Positions 1 through 11,340 of a stretch of DNA of 64,000 nucleotides are shown here, piece after piece. The number at the start of each line of letters is the position of its first letter. The stretch's first letter is position 1. The notes under the pieces were generated by a model. It ran no database searches, was not told the origin of the DNA, and saw only the letters and a list, made by a program, of their open reading frames with translations. The DNA lies in contig OY856186.1 in NCBI GenBank assembly GCA_963693315.1, positions 375,457,328-375,521,327 of the forward strand, given 5' to 3'. Position numbers and translations under genes: made by a program. This DNA comes from Diogma glabrata. Lineage: Eukaryota > Arthropoda > Insecta > Diptera > Cylindrotomidae.

Positions 1-236
1 ATAAATTTATGAAGCAAAAAATAATTTTTTGCGTAAAAAATAAAAAAATTGTATTTTAAAAAATCATGAAAAATTCAAAACGGGAAAATCGATGAACGCG
101 TTTTGCTTTTATGTACAATTAAGTAAAGGTATATCATTTTGACAAGAATTGATTGAATAGAACATTCAATTGATTTTTCATAGAAATTTTTTTAAAATAT
201 TTTTACTGGAATAAACTCCAAATTTTATTGTTTTAA
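1..236. other. AT-rich sequence, nothing recognised
   Basis: A/T-rich sequence with short poly-A runs. I see no open frame of note, no repeat and no RNA-like motif. Confidence 0.5.
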
Positions 237-760
237 ATGTATTTGGACATATGTTTATGTGTATTGATTTTATTTTTTTTTACTTTTTTATTTTGTTATT
301 TTCTCTTATTTATGTTTAATTTTTTTATTTTTACTTATTTATTTTATATTATTATTTTTATTATAATTTTATTTTATATTTTTATATTTTATTATATTTT
401 ATTACATAATTATTATTATTTATTATTATTATTTGTTACTATTATTTATTATTTATTTATTATTTATTTATTATTTATTTTTTATTTATTTATTATTTAT
501 TCATTATTTTTTATTATTTATTTATTATTTATTTATTATTTATTTATTATTTATTTATTATTTATTTAGTATTTCTTTATTATTTCTTTATTTATTAATT
601 ATTTATTATTTATTTATTATTTATTTTATTTATTTATTATATTTTTTTATTTTATTTTCATATTTTTATTATAGTTTTATTTTATTATTTTTTCATTTTA
701 TTTTATTTTAATATTTTACTTATTTTATTTTATTTTTATTTATTTTATTTTTTCGTTACT
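237..760. repeat. ATT/ATTT simple-repeat block
   Basis: Almost pure A/T sequence dominated by ATT and ATTT words. The most regular part is about 415-650, where TTATT and TTTATTA alternate. Open frames through it encode only Leu/Ile/Tyr/Phe runs, a product of composition and not a protein. Confidence 0.9.
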
Positions 761-1297
761 TTTTCAGTAGAGTATATCAGTAGATTAAAGGAATTGTAAC
801 TCTTAATTTCTAAATTTTTTACAGTAAAATCGGACTAGTCGTTCTCGAGGTATGTCAAAAAAAAAGACCCACAAACGTGACAATTTTCCTTATATGATTC
901 TAAATTCAAATCGATATATCTCGATTCCTAGACGTGACCCAGCGAAACGCCGGACACGTATAACCGATATAACTTTTCCCGGTAGTCAGAACCCCAGCTG
1001 ATTTGAGCTGTCGCACAGTGTTATCAAATATGAGTCCCTTGCATGGGTCTGGAGAACTTTTGTTGGGAATTCGATCAAAAAAATGGAGGTGGTATAAAGG
1101 CTTGCTTGCTTATGCATCACTACAGTCTTCACCGTAAAAAACGCTTATAGGCATTTTATTCGAGAGTGACAAAAAACGAATATTTTCAAAATGATTCGAA
1201 TAGAATACCCATCCAAATAGAACGCCTATGCGTTTTATTTGAAATAAAAATAGTTTATATATAGTGGAGTCATAATTCATTTTAAATAAAAAAAGGC
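761..1297. other. Unassigned sequence of higher complexity
   Basis: More balanced in composition than its surroundings, especially 900-1060, but I find no open frame with recognisable protein content, no tRNA boxes and no repeat partner in the window. It could be the non-coding end of an old mobile element. Confidence 0.3.
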
Positions 1298-1525
1298 CTA
1301 AACTTCAGAATAATTCCGCGATCCATATTTTTTATGAAACCTATTGCATCTGCTCTTACATAGAGTTAATAAAAAATGCGGCCCTTGGCACAGTTTCAAT
1401 AAAAATATTATATATTTCATATGCTTCGCATGTGTACCATAGGCATCAATAACCAGCAAAACTGGCTGCCGAAGCAAATTTGTTTGTGGTCGTTCCAAAA
1501 TCATATTTGTTATATAATTTTGCAA
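1298..1525 (-). pseudogene. Possible DDE transposase relic (weak)
   Basis: A short minus-strand frame contains RQPVLLVIDAYGTHAKHMK. This resembles the hydrophobic beta strand, Asp and spaced His seen around the second catalytic Asp of pogo/Tigger-like DDE transposases (LLxxDxxxxH). No other DDE motif follows, and the downstream residues do not continue the family pattern. If the call is right, this is about 75 codons of a protein usually several hundred residues long. The similarity is short and could be chance, so I keep the call only as a lead. Confidence 0.22.
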
Positions 1526-1661
1526 TATATCCCTGCTCCATATTATTTCTCTTATTTCCCATATTATTCACATCAACCAAACATCCTTCATTAACTTTTG
1601 GATTTTTTTTTATTTAGAAAGTGTGAAGTGTGTAAAATGGTTTGATAATCCACAAGTGTCA

Positions 1662-1861
1662 NNNNNNNNNNNNNNNNNNNNNNNNNNNNNNNNNNNNNNN
1701 NNNNNNNNNNNNNNNNNNNNNNNNNNNNNNNNNNNNNNNNNNNNNNNNNNNNNNNNNNNNNNNNNNNNNNNNNNNNNNNNNNNNNNNNNNNNNNNNNNNN
1801 NNNNNNNNNNNNNNNNNNNNNNNNNNNNNNNNNNNNNNNNNNNNNNNNNNNNNNNNNNNNN
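1662..1861. other. Assembly gap (200 N)
   Basis: Exactly 200 unknown bases. The satellite array begins directly after it, so the gap probably hides more monomers that could not be resolved. Any open frame drawn across it is meaningless. Confidence 0.98.
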
Positions 1862-2097
1862 TGTGTACCGCAAAATTCTAAAAAAAATTGCAAAGTTTCT
1901 GAAATTTGGTGCTCTTTCAAATGACACCCCACTCGCTTGGGTCAAAAAAGTTTTTTTCACCCTTCCCCACACCCATCCCCTAAACACACAGAAATATAAT
2001 TATTTGAGAGTTCGCTATAATTTTCGTTCAAAATATAGCAAACTTCCTGTCTCTATGAATATTTTCAATTTTTTCTGTCTATCAGTGTCGAAACGAA

Positions 2098-2120
2098 GGG
2101 GGGGGGGGGGGGGGGGGGGG
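2098..2120 (+). repeat. 23-base G homopolymer in a satellite monomer
   Basis: An uninterrupted run of 23 G, followed by A and further G-rich sequence. The same monomer position has 12 G at 6079-6090, an interrupted tract near 6368, and 7 G near 6653. Confidence 0.95.
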
Positions 2121-2375
2121 AGGGGGGAGGGAACGGTCTGGAATTTACACATTTTTTAGAATAACTCAAAAACTGTGTACCGGAAAGTTCTGAAAAAATT
2201 GCAATGTTTCTGAAATTTGGTGCTTTTTCAAATGACCCCCTACTCGCTTCCCGACTAGAAATTAGATCAGTATAGGGTCCGATCCGGATCAGGATTGCCT
2301 GAAGACTGATCAGGGATGAATCAGGCCTCCTGATCCGGACATGATGAAAAATCGTCACGCCATATAGGATCCGTA

Positions 2376-2560
2376 CAGGATCCGTTTAAATGATCCATGC
2401 CGGATACATTTCAAAGATCCATTCCGGATCCGTTTCAAAGATCCATTCCGGATCCATTTCAAAGATCTATTCCGGATCTATCTTAAAGATCCATGCCGGA
2501 TCCTTTCAACAGTTTCATGTCCGGTCTGGTCAAGAGATCCATACCAGATCCGTTCAAAGG
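2376..2560. repeat. 24-bp tandem repeat inside the CCCGA element
   Basis: CGGAT recurs at 2401, 2425, 2449, 2473 and 2497, an exact 24-base period. The consensus resembles CGGATCCGTTTCAAAGATCC plus ATTC. Degenerate units extend on both sides. Because 24 is a multiple of 3, one frame stays open across it, but its product is only a repeat of eight residues and I do not call it a gene. Confidence 0.9.
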
Positions 2561-3004
2561 TTTAGAATTAATTTTGTTCTTAAATATTAATTTGACATTA
2601 AATAAATGAAAAAAATATTGCCATTTTTCCTTAATTTTGTTCATAATTTCAAGTACACTTCAAATGCTTATAAATTTAACACTCAGAAAAAAAAGATAGC
2701 TTATTTAACGTAAAGTATATGTAAATTTAACTGAAAATGACGTACGAATTGAGCCAGCGGAGGCATAAGTAAACTAAACAAAATTGACTAAGTAAAATCT
2801 ACTTAAAAGCATGTAAAACATTTTGCGCTGTTATGCTACTATTATGCTACCATCTTGTCTCACCAAAAAAATGAAAAAATTTCGTTTTTTTGCAATATTA
2901 ATCGTTTTTTTATCAATTCAGGGGAGAGAATTTTATACACGGCAATGGATTAACAGCGGTTAAGAAGGGCCCTGTAAAGATAAAATGCTATTTATTATTA
3001 ATAT

Positions 3005-3085
3005 TTATTTTGGACTTAACCCGCATTCGAACCCCAGACCTCTGTGTACAAGGCAACAGCATTAACCATTCGTCTATCTAAATAA
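3005..3085 (-). ncRNA. tRNA-like segment (SINE head or tRNA pseudogene)
   Basis: On the minus strand, TAGACGAATGG fits the RNA polymerase III A box. It is followed by an anticodon-arm-like TTGCCTTGTACACAGAG, then GGGGTTCGAATGC, which matches the B box. The A-to-B spacing suits a tRNA. The acceptor ends do not pair convincingly, so this is more likely the head of a decayed tRNA-derived SINE than a working tRNA. Confidence 0.45.
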
Positions 3086-3121
3086 TTATTTACATCAATT
3101 TATTTATGAATATTATGTTGA

Positions 3122-3168
3122 TGCTTAAGTTTAGGACGTTCGAGGGTTCGATTCACAGACTGACCACT
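3122..3168 (+). ncRNA. tRNA 3'-half-like segment
   Basis: GAGGGTTCGATTCACAGAC contains a good B box (GGTTCGATTC). I cannot find a matching A box upstream. It faces the opposite way to the tRNA-like segment 40-120 bases before it. Confidence 0.3.
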
Positions 3169-4210
3169 ATTTATTTTTATTACATTTTTATTATTTTTTT
3201 AAAATAACATAAAAATGATTCCTTTTTATTCATTAAAATTCAATTTCACAGCATTTCAATTTATCGATACTGTAGTTATTTTAAAATTATATAGACCTAA
3301 ACATTTCAAATTTATTCCGACAATAATAATAATGTAACTAAGGTAACACAGAAATAACAATTATATATATGTCAAATTCTTTTTGCCAAAACATTGTTCT
3401 GACATTTTTTGCTCTCAGACGGGTTATGTTTTACAAAATTGTTAAGTAAATGTAACGACCATTAGGTAACTTTGTTTTCATCTTTCAAAATTTACTGTTT
3501 CAGTAGTAAATTTATTTTCAAAAATTTTACAATTCCAATTTTGCTTTATTAACGTGGCACAGGATAATATTACTTAAATTATCAATACTTTGCACTAGTA
3601 AATTTTAGAAAAACGTACGTTATGTTTACAATTTTGGAGTTACTATAGCGCATAAGTAACAAACGCATCGTTTTTTTTTTCTGAGTGCAGTAAGTTTGTT
3701 AATTATTTCTTATTTTTATTTTATTTAGTCCAAGTTTTGGCATTATTGATGATTTTTCCAATGGTATCATAAAACTCTTTGTCACATAGGCTCTTATGAA
3801 GGTATGGATCCAAGTTTGGATTCGAAAACTAACTTCACCCATACCTGTTTTAGATCACTTGTCATATTTCAAATAGAATAATTTTTGATCAACATAATAA
3901 GTATTTCACCAATTACTGCTAACAAAAAACATTTGGAAATTCTTGAGTAAAGAGGAGATGCAAGATAAAAATTTAAATTATATGCTTTAAGGTTAATAAG
4001 CAAGATCCCTCACAACTGTAAGTTTGACAATGTTGTTTTCGATTCTACAATAAATTTGTACTTATAAGTACAAAATATTAAACAATTAAATAGATTCAGT
4101 CTACAGTTAATTATTACAGTTAAGTATATTATAATTAACTTTTTAAAAAGTTATTAAAAATTCGTGAAGAATGAGAAAATTTTTTGCACAAAAAAATTTT
4201 AAGTTAAGTA

Positions 4211-4819
4211 CCCGAGCAGAAATTTGTCAGGGCTCAAGTAAGGCCCTGATCAGGTTTGCCCTAACCTGGATCAGGCATTGGTAGGACAGCCTGATTGGGC
4301 CCTGATCATGAGTGTAACGCTTTTGCCCTATCAGGCCCTGATTGGGATTACCGGATCAGACCCTGATTGGGATAATCGGATCAGGCCCTGATTGGGATAT
4401 CCGGACCAGACCCTGATATATATTTATATACTATATACAAAAATTAATCAAATTAAAATAAAAAAATTACAATGGAAAAAATTAAAACATACATACCACC
4501 TTAATGACTATTATTATAGTCTTTCAGCCGAGAAGCTATAACTAAAACATACATGAAACGATTTTAACTATATATTTCTAAAATGGATAATACTCTAGTG
4601 AATTTTAACCAATTGAAATTTCAGCTAGGGGTCAAATACGAGAAACCTGATCCGGGTCGGATGTATTCAAATAAGGTAAACCCTAAAGGGGTATTCTAAA
4701 TCAGGCCCTAAACAGGCCCACATCAGCTTGCTCTAATAGAGATTGCCCTTGTAGGACTGACCAGGCCCTGATCACGACCTGACTGTATTCAGGTTTTCTC
4801 TAACTAATTTCTGCTCGGG
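4211..4819. mobile_element. 609-bp element with CCCGAGCAGAAATT ends
   Basis: Perfect 14-base terminal inverted repeats, CCCGAGCAGAAATT at 4211-4224 and its complement at 4806-4819. TA lies directly outside both ends (4209-4210 and 4820-4821), so the target duplication is TA. The termini are close relatives of the enclosing 2250-5283 element, so this is a family member inserted into another member. No coding capacity. Confidence 0.8.
4318..4418. repeat. 25-bp tandem repeat inside the 609-bp element
   Basis: Units of the type TCAGGCCCTGATTGGGATAA plus TCGGA recur about 3.5 times with a 25-base period. Looser CCTGATCAGG words continue through the rest of the element. Confidence 0.8.
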
Positions 4820-4983
4820 TAAATGTACTATTATGACGTCGATAATATAATCAAAATAATAATTCAGTTACATATACCATTAATAACGAATTTATTGTTT
4901 AATGAGCAATATATTATATACAGAATGGATCAGGTAAAAAACTAAATTTTGTATTATTATCCAGTTCAGGACATCGGATAAGA

Positions 4984-5218
4984 TGAGTTTTTTCGATCAG
5001 AAACTGATCGTATGACTGGATCAACGGATAAAGTACTGCACGCTGATCAGTAACTGATCAGATAGCCGGATCAACGGATAAAGTACTGCACGCTGATCAG
5101 TAACTGATCAGATAGCCGGATCAAGGGAAACGGTACTGTACGCTGATCAGGAACTGATCAGATAACCGGATCAAGGGAAACGGTACTGTACGCTGATCAG
5201 GAACTGATCAGATGACCG
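4984..5218. repeat. 50-bp tandem repeat inside the 3.0-kb element
   Basis: The palindromic word CTGATCAG recurs at 5043, 5093, 5143 and 5193, an exact 50-base period. The units carry AACTGATCAGATAGCCGGAT followed by a segment ending in GTACTG(C/T)ACG. The first two and last two units differ consistently (AACGGATAAA against AAGGGAAACG), which suggests stepwise duplication. Confidence 0.92.
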
Positions 5219-5367
5219 TATTGCGGAAAATCTGATCCGGATCTGATCATAATCCGGGTTCCCTGAACTAATTTCCAGTCGGGTTGGGTCAATAAAAGTT
5301 TTTTTTTACCCTCCTTACACCCATCCCCTAAACACAGAGAAATATAATTATTTGAGAGTTCGCTATA

Positions 5368-5996
5368 GGTCTATTTCATATTAAATTCAAGTAAAACGGG
5401 AAATTTTCACATGAGTGGTTTGAATCTCAAATTTATCATATGTATTCTGTTTGTCATCGAAAAAAAAAATATACGTATTTTTTTTTCCTTGAAAAACAGC
5501 ATAAGTGAAAAAAAATCAAATTTTGTCAAAAAAACATCTTTCGACTTGCCCCAAATAACTTGGGAATGGATAGCCCTAATTTTAAATCTTTTTTTTTAAA
5601 CAAAAGCTAAAAGAAAAAAAATAATTCATTTTTAATGATTTGTATCTCACTCAAATGTTTGTTATAGAAATATCATCCGCAAAAGTGGACAAAATTAAAG
5701 TTTCGACTAAAAAAAATCGATTTTTCTATAACTAATTTCTATAACTAATATTTAAGTGACTTTAACTTTTGTTTAAAAAAAAAAATTTGGAATTAAGGCT
5801 ATCCATTCCCAAGTTATTTGGGGCCAGTCGAAAGATGTTTTTTTGACAAAATTTGATTTTTTTTACACTTATGCTGTTTTTCAAGGGAAAAAAAATACGT
5901 ATATTTTTTTTTTCGATGACAAACAGAATACATATGATAAATTTGAGATTCCAAACCACTCATGTGATCCAACTTGAATTTAATATGAATTAGACC
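5368..5996. mobile_element. 629-bp foldback element flanked by TATA
   Basis: The two arms, about 5368-5612 and 5760-5996, are near-perfect reverse complements of roughly 240 bases, starting GGTCTA(T/A)TTCATATTAAA. TATA precedes and follows the element, and the intact satellite monomers read GCTATAATTTT at this place, so a 4-base TATA duplication fits. The frames of about 60 codons in each arm are mirror images of the same sequence and not genes. Confidence 0.85.
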
Positions 5997-7110
5997 TATA
6001 ATTTTCGTTCAAAATATAGCAAACTTCCTGTCTCTATGAATTTTTTCAATTTTTTCTGTCAATCAGTGTCGAAACGTAGGGGGGGGGGGGACGGTCTGGA
6101 ATTTGCACATTTTTTAGAATAACTCAAAAACTGAGTACCGGAAAATTCTAAAAAAAATTGCAATGTTTTGGAAATTTAGTGCTTTTTCAAATGATAATCT
6201 ACTCGCTTGGGTCAAAAAAGTTTTTTTTTACCCTCTTTACACCCATCCCCTAAACACAGAGAAATATAATTATTTGAGAGTTCGCTATAATTTTCGTTCA
6301 AAATATAGCAAGCTTCCTGTCTCTATGAATGTTTTCAATTTTTTCCGTCAATCAGTGTCGAAACGTAGGGGAGGGGGACGGTCTGGAATTTGCACATTTT
6401 TTAGAATAACTCAAAAACTGTGCACCGCAAAATTCTAAAAAACTGCAGAGTTTCTGAAATTTGGTGCTCTTTAAAATGACACCTCCCTCGCTTGGGTCAA
6501 AAAAGTTTTTTTCACCCTTCCCTACCCCAATCCCTTAAAAGCACAAAAATATAATTATTTGAGAGTTCGCTATAATTTTCGTTCAGAGTTTATCAAACTT
6601 CCTGTCTCTCTGAATTTTTTCAAATTTTTCTGTTTATTAGGCTCGAAATGCAAGGGGGGGACCAACTTTTTGTGTCACTTTATTGATAATAATTCAAAAA
6701 CTATGCATTGCAAAATTCTAAAAAAATGGCAATATTTCTAAAATCAAGTGCTCTTTCAAATGAAATCCCCCATGACCTGGTTTTAAATAATGTTTTACCC
6801 CTTAACATTCCCACCCCTTTAATAAATATAGTTATGAGTATCTGCCACTTTTCTATATATTTCATTAAAAACCTACTCATTTTTCTATCATTCCAAATAT
6901 ATTTCAAGATTTTCGATGAAGTAGGGTCGGAGCTAATCGGGGCAATAAAACAAAGAGAAAACGTCATTTTTCAAAATTATATAAAAAATGGTGAGGTGTA
7001 AAATTCCAAAATATATTTTTAAATAATGCTAAAATGAAGCCCTTTCATATGATACCCTACTCGTCTCGATAAAAAAATGTATGTTTTCAAAGGCTTTACA
7101 TCGTACCTCC

Positions 7111-7298
7111 TTAAAACAAACGAACACAACTTTATTTATTTTTTAACCCACCACCTTGTGTGGATATGTTAGTTTTATAAGCACCTCAAATTTTAAGTTC
7201 ATCGGATTAATGGTTCACGAGATAATCGAAAAAATGTGAAAAACACGTTGAAGTCTCACCAATAGTGTTCCGTATAAAAAACGGAACCTAAAAAATAC
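7111..7298. other. Short unassigned segment ending in a GTTCCGT/ACGGAAC hairpin
   Basis: The segment ends with GTGTTCCGTATAAAAAACGGAAC near 7265, a 7-base-arm hairpin (written in two parts: GTGTTCCGTATAAA then AAACGGAAC). The preceding TTTTAAGTTCATCGGATTAA and CACGAGATAATCG resemble sequence I recall from the ends of dispersed insect repeats. That resemblance is from memory and is not proof. Confidence 0.35.
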
Positions 7299-10200
7299 GC
7301 GTTACATTCAACACTCAACATTTAGAACTATAATTCAACATATAAAATTGAATATTCAACATTTAATACACAAAATTCTACATTCAATATATTTAACATT
7401 CAACTTTTAGCGTTCCATAATTAATATTCAACAATCATGTATTAATAGTCAACATTTACCATTCAACGTTCAACATTCTAAGTTCATTAAAGAATGAATA
7501 TTGAGCGTTGAACATAAGATATTGAACATCAAGATATTGAACATTGAGCATTGCAAATTGAAAATTGAATATTGAACATTCAACATTGAACACTGAACAT
7601 TGAACATTGAGTATTGAATATTTGACCTGCAACCTTCAGCATTCGGTATTCAACGTAGATTATTGAACACTGAATATTTTACAATTTCCATTCAATGTTC
7701 AACATCTACGTCCAATGTTCAACTGCCAATGTCATTGCTGGACATTTAATGTTCATCATTCGACGCTCATATTTTAACAAATAAACAACACGAATTATTC
7801 AACATTTAATATTCAACGCTCAACATACTAAATTTCAAATTCAACATTCCACATTAAAAATTCAACACTAAAAGTTAACCCTTCAACATTCGAAGTTAAT
7901 CCGTCAGCATTTTACGTTGAACAGTTAAAATTCAAATTCGACATGCAATATTGAAAAATCATAACTCAGCATATAACTTTCAAAATTAATCAACGAGTAT
8001 ACAAAGTTTAAAGTTCATTAGTTAACATTTAGCATGCAACATTAAAAATCCTACGTTCAAAATTAAACATTTAACAATCAACTGCTACCTCAATGTTTTG
8101 CTAGTATTTAACGCCTGTTAGGTTTGATGTTGGATTTCACTTCTCTTTATTGACTGCTAATTATTTTTCTTACTAAATAAATATACGCGTTTTATTGATC
8201 CACTGTTTTATCAAGTCAATTATTATTGATAACATCATCAGTAATTGCAAATCATTGTAAATAAATAAAGTTTTCCAATTTTCTTTTTTCTTTTCTTTTA
8301 TTTTATTTTTGGGGTTTATGATATAAAATAACCTCGTTTAGGTTAAACAGAAGCATTTCAAATAAAATGCATGAGAATAGAATAAGCAATACCAAAAATG
8401 AATAGATGATGCATAATAATTTGTACGTTATTTGTGAAATGCGGTAAAATGCATATTTGCGGCATTCAATCAAAATAAGCCCGTTCCACAACTTTTAATA
8501 TATTTTTAATATACAATACTCAACGATAAACTGTTAACATTCATCGTGTAGATACCTAAGCTACACAAGATAACATCCACCATTCAATATTTGACACTCA
8601 GCATTCAACTTCCAGCATTTGTGACGATATTTTCTACAAAAATAAATATTATGCGCAATAATAAATATTTCCACAATAATAAATAATTCCACAATCATAA
8701 TAAATAACAAAAAGTTTACGTACTCACGGCATTGTTTTATACGTATTGTGATTTCATATTATTATGAATCAGCCTAACAAAAATTAGATCAACTCCTGGT
8801 GGGAAAAGAGAAAAGTTGCCTATATTTTATAATGTTGCGTACTTCAGATTAATGGAAAAAAGACACCCCATTATTATATATTATATATTTTTATTGTATC
8901 AATTATTTGTTATGTAATTAAATTTTTTGATATAAAAATATTTTGCTAAAGTTGTTATAAAAATTTCATATTTAAAAAATTGTTATAAATATTGTTCAAA
9001 TTAAATTGTGTTTTTTTTAATCTAAAATAACTGCCTGAGCAGTTTGTGAAAATTTGATTACTTGAGTAAATCTTTCAACACCGAGAAACTAAGTTAAATA
9101 AATAGTGTAATTATGGCTCCACCGATAGTCAAACATCTTTAATTTCGATGGTCATTCCTTAAGAAATGGCTAGAATAAAAACAACTAATTATATAATTAA
9201 ATCAAAGATTTGTAAAAAGTGGCTAACACTAAATTATAATTAACAGCATCAATTTATAGGAGATCATCTGAGAATAATCGTGATTTAATTGTCAGCATCG
9301 TATAGACAACACATTAGCAGCAACCAACACTATTTGGAGAACGGCAACTAGAACTCTTTGGACAGCTTTACAACAGCTACCATATATTCAACGTTCTACG
9401 TTCCACATTGCACATTCGAAGTTTAACGTTTATCATTTAATAAACAACATATTCAACATTTGAATTCAACATTCAATTTTCAACAATCAATATTTAGTAT
9501 TCGACCTTCAAAGTTCAACATATAATATCTCAAGCTCATCATTTTAAATTTAGTACAGTTCGAGATGTTTATTTTTAGATAATGATAAGGACTTGCATTG
9601 TAAGAAACATAAATTGAATAGGAAAATAAAACATTCATCGTTTCATATATAAAATCTGATATTCAAAGTTGAACATTGTATATCGACTCAATATTTAAAG
9701 TTATTCCTTTTGAATTTACATTCAACATTTAATATTTAATATTTTTCATTCACCATTCAACATTTAGCGTTTAATAAGCAACGTTCAACATTTAACATTC
9801 AAAGTTTAAAATTTAACGATGAAGTCCACATTGAACATTGAACACTAAAGGTTTAAAATTTAACGTTTAATGTTCAACAATCCAAGATTTATCATTAAAT
9901 GCATAACATGCAACATTTAAATTTTAAAAATCAACATTCGTCATTCAACATTAAACATTCTTTACTTAGAATTTAAAATTTAGCATTCAACGTTTCACGC
10001 TTAATATTCAACATATTCAACAATCATCATGTAGAAAAATCATTATTCGTCATTCAATGTTCACCATTCATCATCTAATATTGATTGATTTTAACAATCA
10101 ACATTTAAGTTCAACGTTAAGAATTGAACATTCATTGTACAACATTCAGCTTTCAACATTCAAAATCCAACAATCAACATTTAACATTCCACGATCGATA
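7299..10200. repeat. Degenerate TTCAACA/ATTCAAC array
   Basis: Words such as TTCAACATT, ATTCAACATT and AACATTCAAC recur densely at 7299-8080, 8510-8620 and 9380-10200, with spacing that drifts between 6 and 9 bases. From about 7490 to 7620 the complementary words ATTGAACATTGAAC dominate instead, so the array changes strand. The stretches 8090-8510 and 8640-9380 lack the motif and hold nothing I recognise. No unit is well conserved, so the array is old. Confidence 0.8.
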
Positions 10201-10227
10201 TCGATCAAACGAGTACATCATAATGAA

Positions 10228-11227
<1,000 letters not shown>

Positions 11228-11340
11228 AAAGAATTCTAGCACAACAAATTCTGACAACTCTAGCACAACAAATAATAGCAAAACAGCACAACTACTAGCA
11301 CATCTAGCACAACAAATAGAATTCTAGCACAATAAATACT
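11228..11340. repeat. Short irregular repeat of TCTAGCACAACAAA
   Basis: TCTAGCACAACAAAT or a clear variant occurs about five times with variable spacers. Confidence 0.7.

Larger units (their letters stand above)
2680..3687. mobile_element. Nested inverted-repeat element with CACTCAGAAAAAAAA ends
   Basis: The left end is CACTCAGAAAAAAAA (2680-2694) and the right end is TTTTTTTTTCTGAGTG at 3672-3687, its reverse complement. The interior has no transposase frame. I cannot see a clear target duplication: TTTAA is to the left and CAGTAA to the right. Two tRNA-like B-box segments lie inside. Confidence 0.6.
2250..5283. mobile_element. 3.0-kb element with CCCGACTAGAAATTAG ends (host of nested insertions)
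   Basis: The left end reads CCCGACTAGAAATTAG (2250-2265), and the right end is its reverse complement with one mismatch (5268-5283). It splits the satellite word CTCGCTTGGGTC: TT precedes the element and TT follows it, so the target duplication is the dinucleotide TT. Both ends continue into GATCCGGATC-rich sequence. No transposase frame is visible, so this is a non-autonomous element. Two further inverted-repeat elements lie inside it (2680-3687 and 4211-4819), so its own sequence is only about half the span. Confidence 0.75.
1862..7110 (+). repeat. Satellite array, monomer about 287 bp, broken by insertions
   Basis: The word GCAAAATTCTAAAAAA or a close variant recurs at about 1869, 2181, 6138, 6427 and 6709, with a decayed copy near 6995. 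Each is followed by AAATTTGGTGCTCTTTCAAA, then CTCGCTTGGGTC, then TTTGAGAGTTCGCTATAATT, then CTTCCTGTCTCT, then GTGTCGAAACG and a G tract. The later starts are 284-289 bases apart, and the first unit, with its long G tract, is about 312. The unit starting near 2174 is split by the element at 2250-5283 and again by the element at 5368-5996. Units after 6700 are more diverged. I do not recognise the family. Confidence 0.85.

Noticed and set aside
237..711. Leu/Phe/Tyr-rich frames resembling membrane proteins
   Set aside because: Product of the ATT/ATTT simple repeat.
1591..2159. Several open frames running through the N gap
   Set aside because: Most of their length is unknown bases and the rest is satellite sequence.
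2390..2590. Open frame encoding a repeated eight-residue pattern
   Set aside because: It exists only because the tandem repeat has a 24-base period. There is no start context and no non-repeat protein sequence.
4984..5218. Regular 50-bp repeat considered as a CRISPR array
   Set aside because: There are no unique spacers between constant repeats. The whole unit is tandemly repeated, in a eukaryotic transposon context.
5411..5959. A pair of frames of about 60 codons, one on each strand
   Set aside because: They are mirror copies in the two arms of a foldback element, with no family resemblance.
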